Shown here: piece after piece, positions 1 to 12,282 of the stretch
Layout of the letters: each line of letters begins with the position of its first letter
How positions within the stretch are numbered: the stretch's first letter is position 1
Assembly (NCBI GenBank): GCA_034440575.1
Contig: JAOTOL010001570.1
Coordinates: 1,662,501 to 1,726,500 of the forward strand
DNA from: Imbricaverruca yamaguchii
Taxonomy: Eukaryota; Arthropoda; Thecostraca; Neoverrucidae
Direction: 5' to 3'
DNA: 64,000 nucleotides
Translations under genes and position numbers: made by a program
The notes under the pieces: generated by a model
What the model was told of the DNA's origin: nothing
The model's input: the letters and a program-made list of their open reading frames with translations, nothing else
Database searches by the model: none

Positions 1-1212
1 GCCTCCATGCATTGGACCCCACCAGTATTTTTCAAATTTCTCCGCGCGCCGGCTGGTTGGACAGATGTCTCCATGGCGCCTGATAACGGTTGCATGCTTT
101 TGGCGCACTCGCTCGCTCCTTGCTTGCCTTGGCTGTCGCGCAAAGCCCACCGCCAAAAAAAAACGACTGTTTTTATTCACTTCTCCGGCGCATGAATATC
201 TTCGGAGATAATTAGATCCCATTCGCTGTCGCGCCGCGATGTGGTGAGACTCAAGAGGTGCGACGACACGTGTTAAGCGGCGGACAGGACCGCGGCCGAA
301 ACCGAACGCGGCGTTTCCGACAGGCGCCTGGGCGCGAGCCTGGCCGCGCGGAGGGGCGCCACTCGTGTTCCCGCCACCGGCGCTGAATGGCGGGAACCGG
401 CCGCCGCCGCGCCGCATACCGTGAACTGGCCGCACTCGACTGTGACGTCACCACTTAGCCAGCTGTCGGTCGCGAGCCGCCGGCCTGATGAAAGGTGGCC
501 GGCGCGCCCGACCTTCTGCCGTCGAGACGAGGGTGGCGGGAGGGTCGCACTCTTTGTCGTCCCGCGTGTTTGGGCGTGAACACGTCTAGACGGTTTCTTG
601 CATTAGAAAGACGAACTCTTGGTCGTCGATGGCCGACAGCGAAGGGTGACTAACAGGGTGATCGCAGTACTGTATTGTACACGTTTCTGGACCTGTTGAT
701 TCGGGCGAGTTTCGCTTCAAATCGGCCACGTGGGCGGCGGAAGAGGCCGTGGACCGACCGGATTGCCCGTCCAGGATCCGCCATCGACCGCAGAATCCGC
801 CAGTGACCCTTCGCCGGCTGGCCCGTCGGTAGCCAGGTGTTTGGAGGATTGGGTAACTTGAGTATGATAATGAGATGCGTCGGCAAAAGATGTGCAGGAA
901 AAGGACGCACCAAGTGCCAATTCTTTCCTGTTAATGTGGAGCCGATTAGGATGTGGCGGGAAGACCAGAGAATGAACAAGTGGAGGTAGTTCACTCAGAG
1001 CCGATAACTCTCCCTCCCCCAATTCGAAAATGGAGTTCCATCCATAGGCGTAGGAACAGGGGGCAGGGGTCATGGTCCACCCACTTTTCAAAGTGTGTGT
1101 GGGGGAGGAAATAATTGTAGCTGCCCCTCTCCCACACTTTTAAGACATTTACCCTTCCTAAAAAGCAGCATGCACACATTTAAATATGGGAAAAACTCCG
1201 CGCAATCCATAG
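1..1212. other. Unassigned sequence, no gene seen
   Basis: I see no convincing gene. Positions 200-560 are GC-rich. Around 1040-1110 there is a short stretch of the kind found at eroded transposon ends (a GGCGTAGGAACAGGGGG motif followed by a G/C-rich run), but no partner end was found. Confidence 0.5.
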
Positions 1213-1329
1213 CTAAGTAAAAGCTGCACATATAACATTGTAGCACTTCATTTTTTTAAAGTCATGCACACTTGGACATGACCTTACAACAACGCAACTA
1301 ATTTGTGAGTTGATTAAATCGAATTGATT

Positions 1330-1899
1330 GAAGATAAGTGGCACTAGAACAGAGCCCTGTGGTATTCCGCTCAGAAAATCCTCCCAATCATATTTGCATC
1401 CATTTAACACTACCCTTTGTTTCCTTCCCCTCAACCATGCTTCTATCCAACAAATGACTTTTCCAACAACCCCATTATGCTGTAATTGAATTAGCCTTCC
1501 ATGTGGAACTTTATCAAACATTTTGCTAAAATCCAAGTACACAACATCCATCCTGCTTTGATTGTCCACCTCTTTAGGAATATACCTCATGAACTCCAAT
1601 AGGCTATTTAAACAAGGCCTTCGAGATCGAAATCCATGTTAAGTATCCCTTAGTAGGTTTCGCCTGTCAAGATGAATCTGAACATTCTGTTTAACCAGAT
1701 TTTCTAGTACCTTGCAAACTATCGAGGTCAAACTGACTGACCTGTAGTTTCCTACATACTTGATACTTCCCTTTTTGAAAATTGGTGGTACGTTTGCATT
1801 TCTTCAATCTTCAGGTACTTCAGAATACTCCATAACTTCCATCGGGAATATCCAAACACCTCTATCCCCGATTTTTTATCAGAAGGCACCCTCCTGAAT
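1330..1899 (-). pseudogene. CR1/L2-like LINE reverse transcriptase fragment
   Basis: The minus strand reads as a non-LTR retrotransposon reverse transcriptase from about 1862 down to 1330. Visible family motifs are ANVPPIFKKGS, NYRSVSLTSIVCKVLE, the catalytic-box region VVYLDFSKMFD, the GRLIQLQHNGVVGKV segment and SGIPQGSVL. The frame holds without a shift but carries two stops (after PED, and before HGFRSR). Homology stops just after GSVLVPLIF, so the second catalytic box (the x-A-D-D motif) is missing. This is a dead internal fragment of a LINE pol. The clade is assigned from the overall motif pattern only; other CR1/L2/Rex-type LINEs remain possible. Confidence 0.85.
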
Positions 1900-2300
1900 A
1901 TTCGAGAGCGCTCCTCCGTCCGAACCTCCGGGGATTGACGGCAAGAATTGCCGATCTCCGCGCAAGTCCAGGCGCTTCCTCACCCTTAAATGTGTTTCCG
2001 ATCAGTGGTGGGGCCTGGGCAAATGGCATCCTCTGTGCGAGTGCCCCTTCTCCGATTAAAACGTTTTCATCCGCCGGTGCCTAAGCTTCAAATATGCTGA
2101 TGCATCAAGGCCTCATCTCCACAAACCTCACCGGAAATTATGTCCCGGCTCCCTGGAAAAATCTGGCAACCTCAACTGCATCCGTTCCACAGATTGGAAT
2201 CAGTGGCGTGTCCAAGGCGTTAGAACAGAGGGACTTGGAACGCTGACGTATGTGAATGCAGCTAGTATAAGGTAACATCATGGCTAGAGATCCAGGGTGA
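1900..2300. other. Spacer between two LINE pieces
   Basis: No recognisable coding sequence. It lies between the inverted reverse-transcriptase piece and the forward C-terminal piece and may contain diverged LINE or flanking DNA. Confidence 0.4.
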
Positions 2301-2360
2301 GCCGAAGGGTCCGGACATGAATATAAGGTTATGCAGCTGGGGTCTGGAGGTAAGACTTTC

Positions 2361-3075
2361 CGATATGCAATGAGAGGTAAGAAACTGGATGTTATTGAAG
2401 AAGAATGATATTTAGGTGTCTTAGTTTCAAATGATCTTCAAGCAGAAAAACAATGTATCTGAGCTAGGAAAACGGCGATTAGAATGCTGGGAATCATTCA
2501 TAGGAGTATGAGGTGCAAGAGCAAGGAAGTAATGCAAATACTGTACATGGCCTATGTGTGACCCCACTTAGAATATTATGTACAAGCGTGGAGCCCCTAC
2601 TTAGAAGAAGATATAGATATGCTAGAAAATGTGCAGCACAAAGCTATTAGACTCATCAGCGGATTTGTTAGCTGAGAATATGGGGGACAACTTATGGCAT
2701 TATATATGTACTTACCGAAATATGGGAGATTAAGGGGCGATAAGATTGAAATGTATACAATTATTAAAGGGCTATATCAGGTCAATCAGAATAATGTCCT
2801 TCCACTTAGACTATCACATAGGGGTCATCAATTCAGGTTAGACAAATCAAGGTGTAGGACAGTTAAATAGGTCTTCAGTCCAAGGATTGTTGATCAGTAG
2901 AATAGTCTGCCTGCTGCTGTGGGAGTTCATCATTGAAAGTATTTTAAAATAGGGAGGACAACTGTTTATGCTGCAACATCTTGTTTTTAAGTTCGAAATA
3001 GTGTGGATGGGGTGATATTTATGCTAAGTAGGTGTGGACTGTACAGGCCCCTTCAAACAAGCAGGGATGGAGTCT
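2361..3075 (+). pseudogene. CR1/L2-like LINE pol C-terminal fragment
   Basis: The plus strand reads in a single frame as the C-terminal part of a LINE pol: YLGVLVSNDLQ, ARKTAIRMLGIIHRSM, PHLEYYVQAWSPYL, ENVQHKAIRLISGF, then a late segment ending NSLPAAVG. That order (thumb region, then the conserved W-N-x-L-P motif near the end) is typical of CR1/L2/Jockey-type LINEs. At least seven in-frame stops interrupt it, mostly TGA. Several sit where an arginine codon is expected, which suggests decay from CGA. It begins roughly where the upstream inverted fragment stops, so both may come from one insertion. The product is non-functional. Confidence 0.85.
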
Positions 3076-3790
3076 GAAAATTATTTGTAGGGCACTCAAG
3101 TCACATGTGTTGCATGAGATCGAGTGAGTAGGGCTGGATAGGTAAAGTAGATAGACATCGATGGGTGTGTGGAATGTCGGCGGATGCATTCTTTGTAATT
3201 AAGGATGACATGTTGGTTTGGGTGAAGTGTCTTTTTGCCAGGGTTGCATTATCTTCCCTGTATGATGGACTTAATCTGGATGGGCCCTTGGGGCTCTTAT
3301 TAAGTCCGATCACTTTGTGACTTTAGGACTTTACTCTTGTCATGGGTCTTCGAGGTTTTAGCGGAAGACCAAGTGTACAACCTATATACAGGTACTCCAA
3401 TTTTCCTGTTCATGTGCCCACAACCGCCCGGGGGTGGTGGAACAAGGGGGCCAGGGCGCCATTGGCCCCTTTTTAAATGGCAAGGGGAGCCTGGTACCCA
3501 ATTCCCCAAGATCCCAAATTCGGAAAGCCCCTTGGACTTCCATTGTAATGTATATGACAGATGATTACATTGCTTTCGTCCCCAGATAACCAGCTGGCGA
3601 CGAGGATATTCCGCTAGACGTGACGAATTCCAGTCTTGACACATGCTCCGTATGTAAAATGCAGCATCGAATGGTCGACACCGCAAGCGCATGAACAACG
3701 CCGGCGTCTGTTTCGCAACCGAGTGTTCAGCTGCGTCCAACTGATACGACCACCACTGCAAGCAGCTGCTACGCGGCTCCGAATTCGTCT
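3076..3790. other. Unassigned sequence
   Basis: No convincing gene or repeat. It includes a GC-rich stretch at 3420-3470 and ordinary-looking unique sequence. Confidence 0.4.
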
Positions 3791-3957
3791 ATTGGGTGGT
3801 ACACGACGTACTTTATGCACATTCACGGCTAACGGCGCCGCCCACACTGTTTCGCCAGTGGGCCGCGGAACTGGGAAATGTCTCGAGCGGCGCCAGTGTC
3901 GAACCCGGGACCTTTGGTACCCAGAGCCCAGCACCTTAACCACTCGGCCATCTCCGC
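3791..3957 (-). mobile_element. SINE C copy (class II tRNA-like head)
   Basis: Read on the minus strand it starts with a box-A-like TGGCCGAGTGGTTAAGG and a box-B-like GGTCCCGGGTTCGA, as in tRNA-Leu/Ser genes. A body follows containing GGCGAAACAGTGTGGGCGG and a tail with GTGAATGTGCATAAAG. Other copies in the window at 30777, 33160 and 54939 share head, body and tail, which supports a dispersed Pol III-derived retroposon. Confidence 0.85.
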
Positions 3958-4165
3958 TACGCGGCTCCGAGTTCCAGTGAACCGTCTCGCAGCCGATGAA
4001 AAGCGAACAGCTAACGGCGCGGTTGCGACGGAGGCCGTCGCATCATGTTGACCAGCTCTTCGTGACGTCCATCGGCCATCGGCGCACCGCAGATCCGGTG
4101 GAGTTCCACGGCTACATTCCGGCACAGGTGTGCTCCGCTCAATTCGCGCCTGACTCAACTGCCTG
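3958..4165. other. Unassigned spacer before the minisatellite
   Basis: Short unique sequence; no feature recognised. Confidence 0.4.
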
Positions 4166-5105
4166 GTGGACGGATAACTTCACACCTGACTGAGCTGCCT
4201 GGTGGCCGGATAATTTCGCGCCTGACTGAATTGCCTGGTGGTCGGATAGTTTTGCACCCTACTGGACTGCCTGATGGTCGGATAATTTCGCACCTGACCG
4301 AACTGCCGGGTGGTCGGATAATTTTTCACCTTACTGGATCGCCTGGTGGTGGGATAATTTCGCACCTGACCTGAACTGCCTAGTGGTCGGATAATTTCGC
4401 GCCTGACTGAATTGCCTGGTGGTCGGATAGTTTCGCACCCTACTGGACTGCCTGATGGTCGGATAATTTCGCACCTTACTGGATCGCCTGGTGGTTGGCT
4501 AATTTCGCACCTGACTCAACTGCCTAGTGGTCGGATAATTTCGCGCCTGACTGAATTGCCTGGTGGTCGGATAGTTTCGCACCTTACTGGATCGCCTGGT
4601 GGTTGGCTAATTTCGCACCTTACTGGATCGCCTGGTGGTCGGATAATTTCGCACCTGACTGGACTGCCTGGTGGTCGGATAATTTCGCACCTTACTGGAT
4701 CGCCTGGTGGTCGGATAATTTCGCACCTGACTGAACTGCCTGGTGGTCGGATAATTTCGCACCTTACTGGACTGCCTGGTGGTCGGATAATTTCGCACCT
4801 GACTCAACTGCCTGGTGGTCGGATAATTTCGCACCTTACTGGACTGCCTGGTGGTGGGATAATTTCGCACCTTACTGGACTGCCTGGTGGTCGGCTAATT
4901 TCGCACCTGACTCAACTGCCTGGTGGTCGGATAATTTCGCACCTGACTGAACTGCCTGGTGGTGGGATAATTTCGCACCTGACTCCACTGCCCGGTGGTC
5001 GGCTAATTTCGCACCTGACCTAACTACCCGGTGGTCGGCTAATTTCGCACCTGACTCAACTGTTTGGTGGTGGGATAATTTCGCACCTTGCTGGACTGCT
5101 TGTTG
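4166..5105 (+). repeat. 36-bp minisatellite, about 26 copies
   Basis: Tandem 36-bp unit built around CCTGGTGGTCGGATAATTTC followed by GCACCTGACT or GCACCTTACT and GAACTG, GGACTG or GGATCG. The period is a multiple of three, so open frames of up to 203 codons cross it on the plus strand (repeating LPGGRIISHLT) and others on the minus strand. Open frames on both strands and the lack of any start context argue for non-coding satellite DNA. The alternating unit variants hint at a higher-order 72-bp or larger repeat. Confidence 0.95.
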
Positions 5106-5570
5106 GTCGTCGGTTTACACCTGCGACAGCCAGACGCGATCACGAGCCTTTTCCAAACAGTGTTGTTATTGTAGCTACTAACTCGATCGGCTAGATCTTC
5201 GGATAGAGCACTGACCTGCGAACGTCTCCCCATCTCGGCACAGCTGGCTCGAGTCGCTTCACGCGCTCGCTCTTAACGCCTCCGGCCGGGACGGCCAGTT
5301 GACAACCGGCCAGGTCAGGTCGACGGTGCAGACACCAGGCGGCCATGCCCGCCATGTGAGTACGTTGAACTCCCGTTAAAATTGTGCTGCATAACAGGTA
5401 TTCCCCGATCGTGAGGCAGGTTCAGGGTCAGTGGAGCAAGCCTGCGCTGAGCACTGACTGATTCTGTGAGGCCTCCCCGGCAACAGCCCCGACTATTCTT
5501 TTTCTTCTAATCATTAGCGGCGCGATAATTACGTCATATTTTCACCGACGCTTGTTCGGTCGGCGGCATG
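5106..5570. other. Unassigned sequence
   Basis: No gene recognised. Sequence is mixed GC without obvious repeats. Confidence 0.4.
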
Positions 5571-6440
5571 CTACTCTGCGGCCACAAAAATTGCACCATA
5601 GATCCCAAAACTGCGTTGGGCCCCGGAAAGAAGCACTTGGATCACCGAAAAAGATGCTCTGAGAGCCCGAAGAATCGCACAGGGGCCCAACAATACCGCG
5701 CAGGTAACTTGCAAAAATAGAGGTCGACTCTACAGCATAGGGACTCCATCAAGTTGATCCGAGAACCGAAAAAGATCAGAACAGGAAGCGAAAGAAAGTT
5801 ATCCTAAGGGCCTTTTTACTCTGAAAGGTACCATCGGCTGCAAAAAAAAACTTGCTGAGTACCCGCAGTGGCATATCAAAGGCCCCCTCCCCGTCCATCC
5901 TGAAGAAGTTGGCTCCCAAGAATCCAAGAATCGCGCCGCGGTCAACCAAAAATGGTTCTGGGTTCTTCAAAAATTGTTCTTCTAAAAAATCTTCATAACT
6001 TACCTTAGGGTATCCAGAATTAGCGGTTATAAATGCATGCAGCGGGCACCAAAAAAAAAGCTCGAAACGGGTCGGAAACTTTGCGCCGGGAACGCCAAAA
6101 TCACGCTGGACCCAAATATGTACAATGCGCCCCGCGAACTAGCGCCAAGCCCCCTAAATATGGCGCTTGTGACCATAAATTCCTGTCGATAGTTGCATAC
6201 ATTCCAGTTGGGTCGCAACAAATTCCCTTGGGGTACTAAAAATTGGCGTAGATGACCCTAAATAAGCACAGCATGGTCACAAATTCGCGCCGGGACCCGA
6301 TAAGAATCAAGCCGGGGCCCTCCGAAATACTACGACTACGAAAAAATAAATGTCCGAGCCAGGAAAAGCGCCCATAGCCCAAACATATCACCCAGATGCC
6401 TTAACAAATCGCATAGGGCACCGAAAAACGTACCGGAGCT
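5571..6440 (+). repeat. Highly degenerate ~21-bp tandem repeat, block 1
   Basis: Successive units of about 19-23 bp each open with an A-run (CAAAA, GAAAAA) and close with a GC-rich block such as GCGCCGGGACC, GCACAGGGGCCC or GCGTTGGGCCCC. Units differ at many positions, so this looks like an old tandem array that has diverged without homogenisation. The pattern stops at 6440 and resumes at 7261, either side of an inserted element. Confidence 0.6.
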
Positions 6441-7260
6441 TTAACCCGTCCCGTCTCGGGGGTTCTTCAACTGCCCCCCTCCCCCTCAGGTTTTTTCGCG
6501 GATAGTGGACGCACGGCGCGCGGCAGCGCACCCAAATTTGGCGTACCTTTTCCCACATCAATTTGGCATGTTGTTGAAAAAATGTGAAGTCAGGTCATCT
6601 AGGGTCAACGAGTTAGTCAAGGTCAAGTGCGGTCACCTCCAAAAAGGTTCAACCAGTCGTCGCGCTTTAACGGATACAGATATTTTAATGAAATTTCAGC
6701 GTTTGCTTATATTTAGGATGCAACAAAACGTACCAGTGGAATTTATAATTTGTTTTTCGTTTTTGACTACATATAAACTTTGCATATTTGCAAATTGCAG
6801 TTCAAAGAGAGGGTTCTGGCTAAAGTAAGCATCTTTATTAGGGCAAGTTGACTTCCAACGTTTCTCGGTCTGCTCTACCCATTGGAAAAGGAAAATTAAA
6901 GAAAACGTGAAAAATGAAAATTTGTAAATAAAAAATGGGGGAATTATGGCCCTGGTTGATTTCGCTCTACTTTTCTCATTCCAAATCAATTTAATTTTTC
7001 ATATATCCACGAAAAGGAACTCCCCAGAGCCAAAAACATAATGTGAGTCGTGAAAAGTCGTGAAAATCTAGCCCCCTGGTGACGTTACGTTTGGGGGAAA
7101 ATTGTTTTGGGGGTGGACCCGGACCCTACTCGTCGAGCGCTTTCCGATGACACCTCTTTCGTTTTCGTGCGGTGCCTAGTTTTGATTTTAGAGGGGGGTT
7201 ACTACCCCCCTCCCCAGAGACGGGGTGTGAGGATCTGACCGGAAAGACGGCGCGGGTTAA
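6441..7260. mobile_element. Putative piggyBac-like non-autonomous element
   Basis: The segment is bounded by TTAA at 6441-6444 and 7257-7260. Inside these lie short inverted ends: CCCGTCCCGTCT on the left and, read inward from the right, CCCGCGCCGTCT (10 of 12 identical). A TTAA duplication plus ends opening CCC fits piggyBac-type insertion. The ~812-bp interior is AT-rich and has no transposase-like frame. It interrupts the degenerate 21-bp repeat, which continues on both sides, as expected of an insertion. The inverted ends are short, so the superfamily call is tentative. Confidence 0.55.
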
Positions 7261-7975
7261 AAAATCGCGGCGGGGCACGAGAACATGTCGCCGGGGGTCC
7301 AAAAATTAGGGCTTGGCTCGGACATTACATAATTCAGAAGTCATCAAAAATTGCGTCGACCCAAGAAAACTGGCGTCGTGTCCCCCTGGAAACATGCGCC
7401 TGGGTCAGAAAAGGCGCGACGGGGCCCGGGAAATTATACAGGAGTCACGGATATCGTGTTGGAGTTCCACAAATGTGCGCGAGGAACACAAAACAAACAC
7501 AGCGGAACCCCAAGAGCACAATTGGAGGAGGAAAATGCACACGTGATTTTGGAAACTCAGCCCTCCAAAGCGTACCGAGTTTCTAAAATGCGACATGGCC
7601 TTAAAACATGCGTTGCAGCTCCAAATAAACGCACCGGAGCTAAGAAAAAACACACACAACGGGGCCCTCAAAGCACACGGGGGCCTTGAGACCGCATCGA
7701 TCTCAAAAACAGGCATGGGCCGTAAAAGTCGGCATGGTCCTAGATAGGGAACAAAAAGATCGGACATCAAATACACACTTCAGGGTGTGCAAAACACGCC
7801 GATACCTATAAAAGCATCGTCGGTGCACAAAAAAGCAACAAAACTCTTTTAAAAAAAGCCATGGGTCACAAAAATATGCCGGCCCTTAACAAAAATTGGC
7901 TGGAACCCTAAGACACATATGTAGACAAAGCAAAATGGATGAGGTCTAAAAAGGAGCGCCTGGCTAGAGCCTGAG
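7261..7975 (+). repeat. Highly degenerate ~21-bp tandem repeat, block 2
   Basis: Continuation of the pattern at 5571-6440: A-run (AAAAATC, AAAACATG) followed by a GC-rich end (GCGGCGGGGC, GCGACGGGGCCC, CGGCCCTT) every 18-23 bp. Three overlapping open frames here are by-products of the sparse stops. Confidence 0.6.
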
Positions 7976-8832
7976 CTCGGTAGCCAACCTGGAAGTATAT
8001 CTAACCAAAGGGATGAGCTTGATCAACGCTCAGCGGTTATTCGAATTTCCTCGCCACCAGGTAACGTGGGAAGAAGAGAACTAATCATCGAATTGAATTA
8101 ATGATGTTCTCTTGTGGCTCTCTCTGAAGTCTGAACGCGTTATGACCTTATGAGGTTCCGTGTGTCGTCACCAGTCAGCTGTTTTGCACTCAATTGTTGG
8201 TCCCCAAATTAAGTGCTTCCATTCCGTTTCATTTAATCTTAAGTGGCGGATATTCTAAGGTTCACGATGAAGAGATCACTGCGATGACCGATCAGCCATG
8301 CGTTTGAGTTAGACGCTGAGGGCACCAAGCACCATACCATGTACGCTCATTTATTGCGTTTTTCTTTGCCCCAGTCTGTCAGCTTGCCATTCTTGGTCTG
8401 CTACACACCGGATCAAAGCATTTTCAACCAGCGATCACCCGCCTTTCCTGTTTCTCACCATCTCTGGAATCAACCATGAGACTTCTCTTGCCATGAGCCA
8501 GCAAATATGTTGCGTTCTTGCTTATTCTTTCTCCTCGCCAACATCGGTGAACATTTACAATGGAGAATATCCGAAAGACGTACGGTACTATATCATGACA
8601 ACTGGGGCACGCCACACACCCTTCAGTGAGGCAGTAATGAGCTTGCACCCCGCACACACCCACATAGCGGAAGTTGAATACATTTTGTTCAAACAGAGAT
8701 AGTAGTACTAATGGTTTCACTCACACCAGGAATATAAACCTACTATTATAAAACAATCCATCAGTCATGAAAAGACTTCCAAGTCAAGCCAGAAGTGTGA
8801 ATTTGAAAGTACTTCTACTGCTTTTTCAGTAA
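7976..8832. other. Unassigned sequence
   Basis: Unique-looking sequence with moderate AT content. No gene, tRNA-like head or tandem repeat recognised. Confidence 0.4.
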
Positions 8833-8870
8833 CACATGTTGCTGTTGACCATAGTCAACATCAACATGTG
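8833..8870. other. 17-bp-arm hairpin with 4-nt loop
   Basis: CACATGTTGCTGTTGAC and GTCAACATCAACATGTG are reverse complements at 16 of 17 positions, separated only by CATA. A C-run follows at once (8871-8882). It could be a small foldback or an RNA hairpin; no transcript evidence is visible. Confidence 0.8.
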
Positions 8871-8882
8871 CCCCCCCCCCCA

Positions 8883-9372
8883 CCATTAGCAGCGAAATAT
8901 TTGTGTTCACTATTAAAATTATCCAGTTCTCCATCCAAAAGTGCTCAACCATGGTACTTCGCGAAATTTCTGGATGTGCCCACACACCCTTCGAGACGTC
9001 CCTGCGCCTATGCTTGAGTGCACCTTCCTGCGCTCAGCGAATTCTTGTCGGCCGATGGTGTCCCTTCCGGAAAAATGGTACCACTCCGGAATAGGTGCCC
9101 CCAATCCCGATAAAAATTTATTGATGTGTTCCTGTCGCGAATATTGGCGACAGGTCTGCCAATGCGCCGCTGCGTTAAGAAGGCCGCCGAACTATGCACA
9201 CAGTGGCTCGGCGTTACTGGCAAACGATTATCAGAATGAGAGGAGTTTCAGATTGCTTCCTTCCCTACCTCGTCATGGGTCTGCTGCCGAACCTGAGACA
9301 CCACGTGGGAAGTGTGCCGCATGATCCCCACGATGGTTCCGCCGATGCATACAGTCGTGCTGATCACTACCA
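8883..9372. other. Unassigned sequence
   Basis: No feature recognised; several short overlapping frames on both strands lack protein-like character. Confidence 0.4.
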
Positions 9373-9850
9373 ACGGCATGTCTGCACAACGGCACGGATG
9401 CCAAGTCAACGAACAGCATGATGTCGAGCAGACGGCATGATGTCGAGTAAACGGCATGATGTCGAGTAAACGGCATGATGTCGAGTAAACGGCATGATGT
9501 CGAGCAAACGGCATGATGTCGAGTAAACGGCATGATGTCGAGCAGACGGCATGATGTCGAGCAGACGGCATGATGTCGAGCAAACGGCATGATGTCGAGT
9601 AAACGGCATACCGAGTAAACGGCATGATGCCGAGCAAACGGCATGATGTCGAGCAAACGGCATGATGTCGAGCAAACGGCATGATGTCGAGCAAACGGCA
9701 TGATGTCGAGCAAACGGCATGATGTCGAGCAAACGGCATGATGTCGAGTAAACGGCACGATGTCAAGCAAACGACACGGGCATCAAGTCAGCGACGCGAT
9801 GTCAAACCCCCAACGGCATGAGCGCCGAGCCAGCGGCATGATATCAACCG
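9373..9850 (+). repeat. 19-bp minisatellite
   Basis: Core array at 9413-9770 of a 19-bp unit (CGGCATGATGTCGAGCAAA, with variants ending TAAA or CAGA), about 19 copies, with diverged units on both edges. Because 19 is not a multiple of three, the array is open in all three minus-strand frames with the same 19-residue period (MPFARHHAVCSTSCRLLDI). That is diagnostic of satellite DNA rather than coding sequence. Confidence 0.95.
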
Positions 9851-11867
<2,017 letters not shown>

Positions 11868-11896
11868 TCTTTTTTTTTTTTTTTTTTTTTCTCTCT

Positions 11897-11954
<58 letters not shown>
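11868..11954. repeat. Poly-T then (CT)n tract
   Basis: A T-run of more than 20 bases passes into about 60 bp of CT dinucleotides. Confidence 0.97.
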
Positions 11955-11956
<2 letters not shown>

Positions 11957-12078
11957 AGTGACTTCGACTGTCTACGGCTAAACCTTGATGGGCCTGGCTC
12001 TGACTGGGACAGTAGAATGTGGGACACAAGACCACGTTAGATTACACTGGCCTGCGTTTCAAAACTTTTTTTGTCTCA

Positions 12079-12168
12079 AAAGGTCGGAAGTTTCTCAGCT
12101 TTTCTAATACAAGTTTCGTGTGCTGAATCCGAAAATACTATCCGTTTTTCTCGATTAGCTCAAGTTTT
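12079..12168 (+). repeat. Left terminal inverted repeat of DNA element
   Basis: Pairs with 13963-14053 in inverted orientation. The best 48-bp core (12121-12168) matches about 41 of 48 positions, including GCTGAATCCGAAAAT, ATCCGTTTT and CTCGATTAGCTC. The outer part AAGGTC...TCTCAGCT also matches. Confidence 0.8.
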
Positions 12169-12282
12169 CACACTACTTCAAAGATAGCAACTCACACGCT
12201 GTTGTATCAATCTGCATACTGCAGTATGACATATCAGTAGCGGAGAGAAGTGAGAATAACCGACTTTGTAAAAAAGAGTTAG

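Noticed and set aside
1213..1329. Extension of the LINE reverse transcriptase through the second catalytic box
   Set aside because: The residues after GSVLVPLIF do not match the family and no x-A-D-D motif is present.
4412..5023. 203-codon open frame on the plus strand
   Set aside because: It is the 36-bp minisatellite; minus-strand frames are equally open.
8871..8882. Poly-C as a functional tract
   Set aside because: A short homopolymer with no context beyond the neighbouring hairpin.
9248..9770. Three overlapping ~110-170-codon frames on the minus strand
   Set aside because: All three encode the same 19-residue repeat because the unit is 19 bp.
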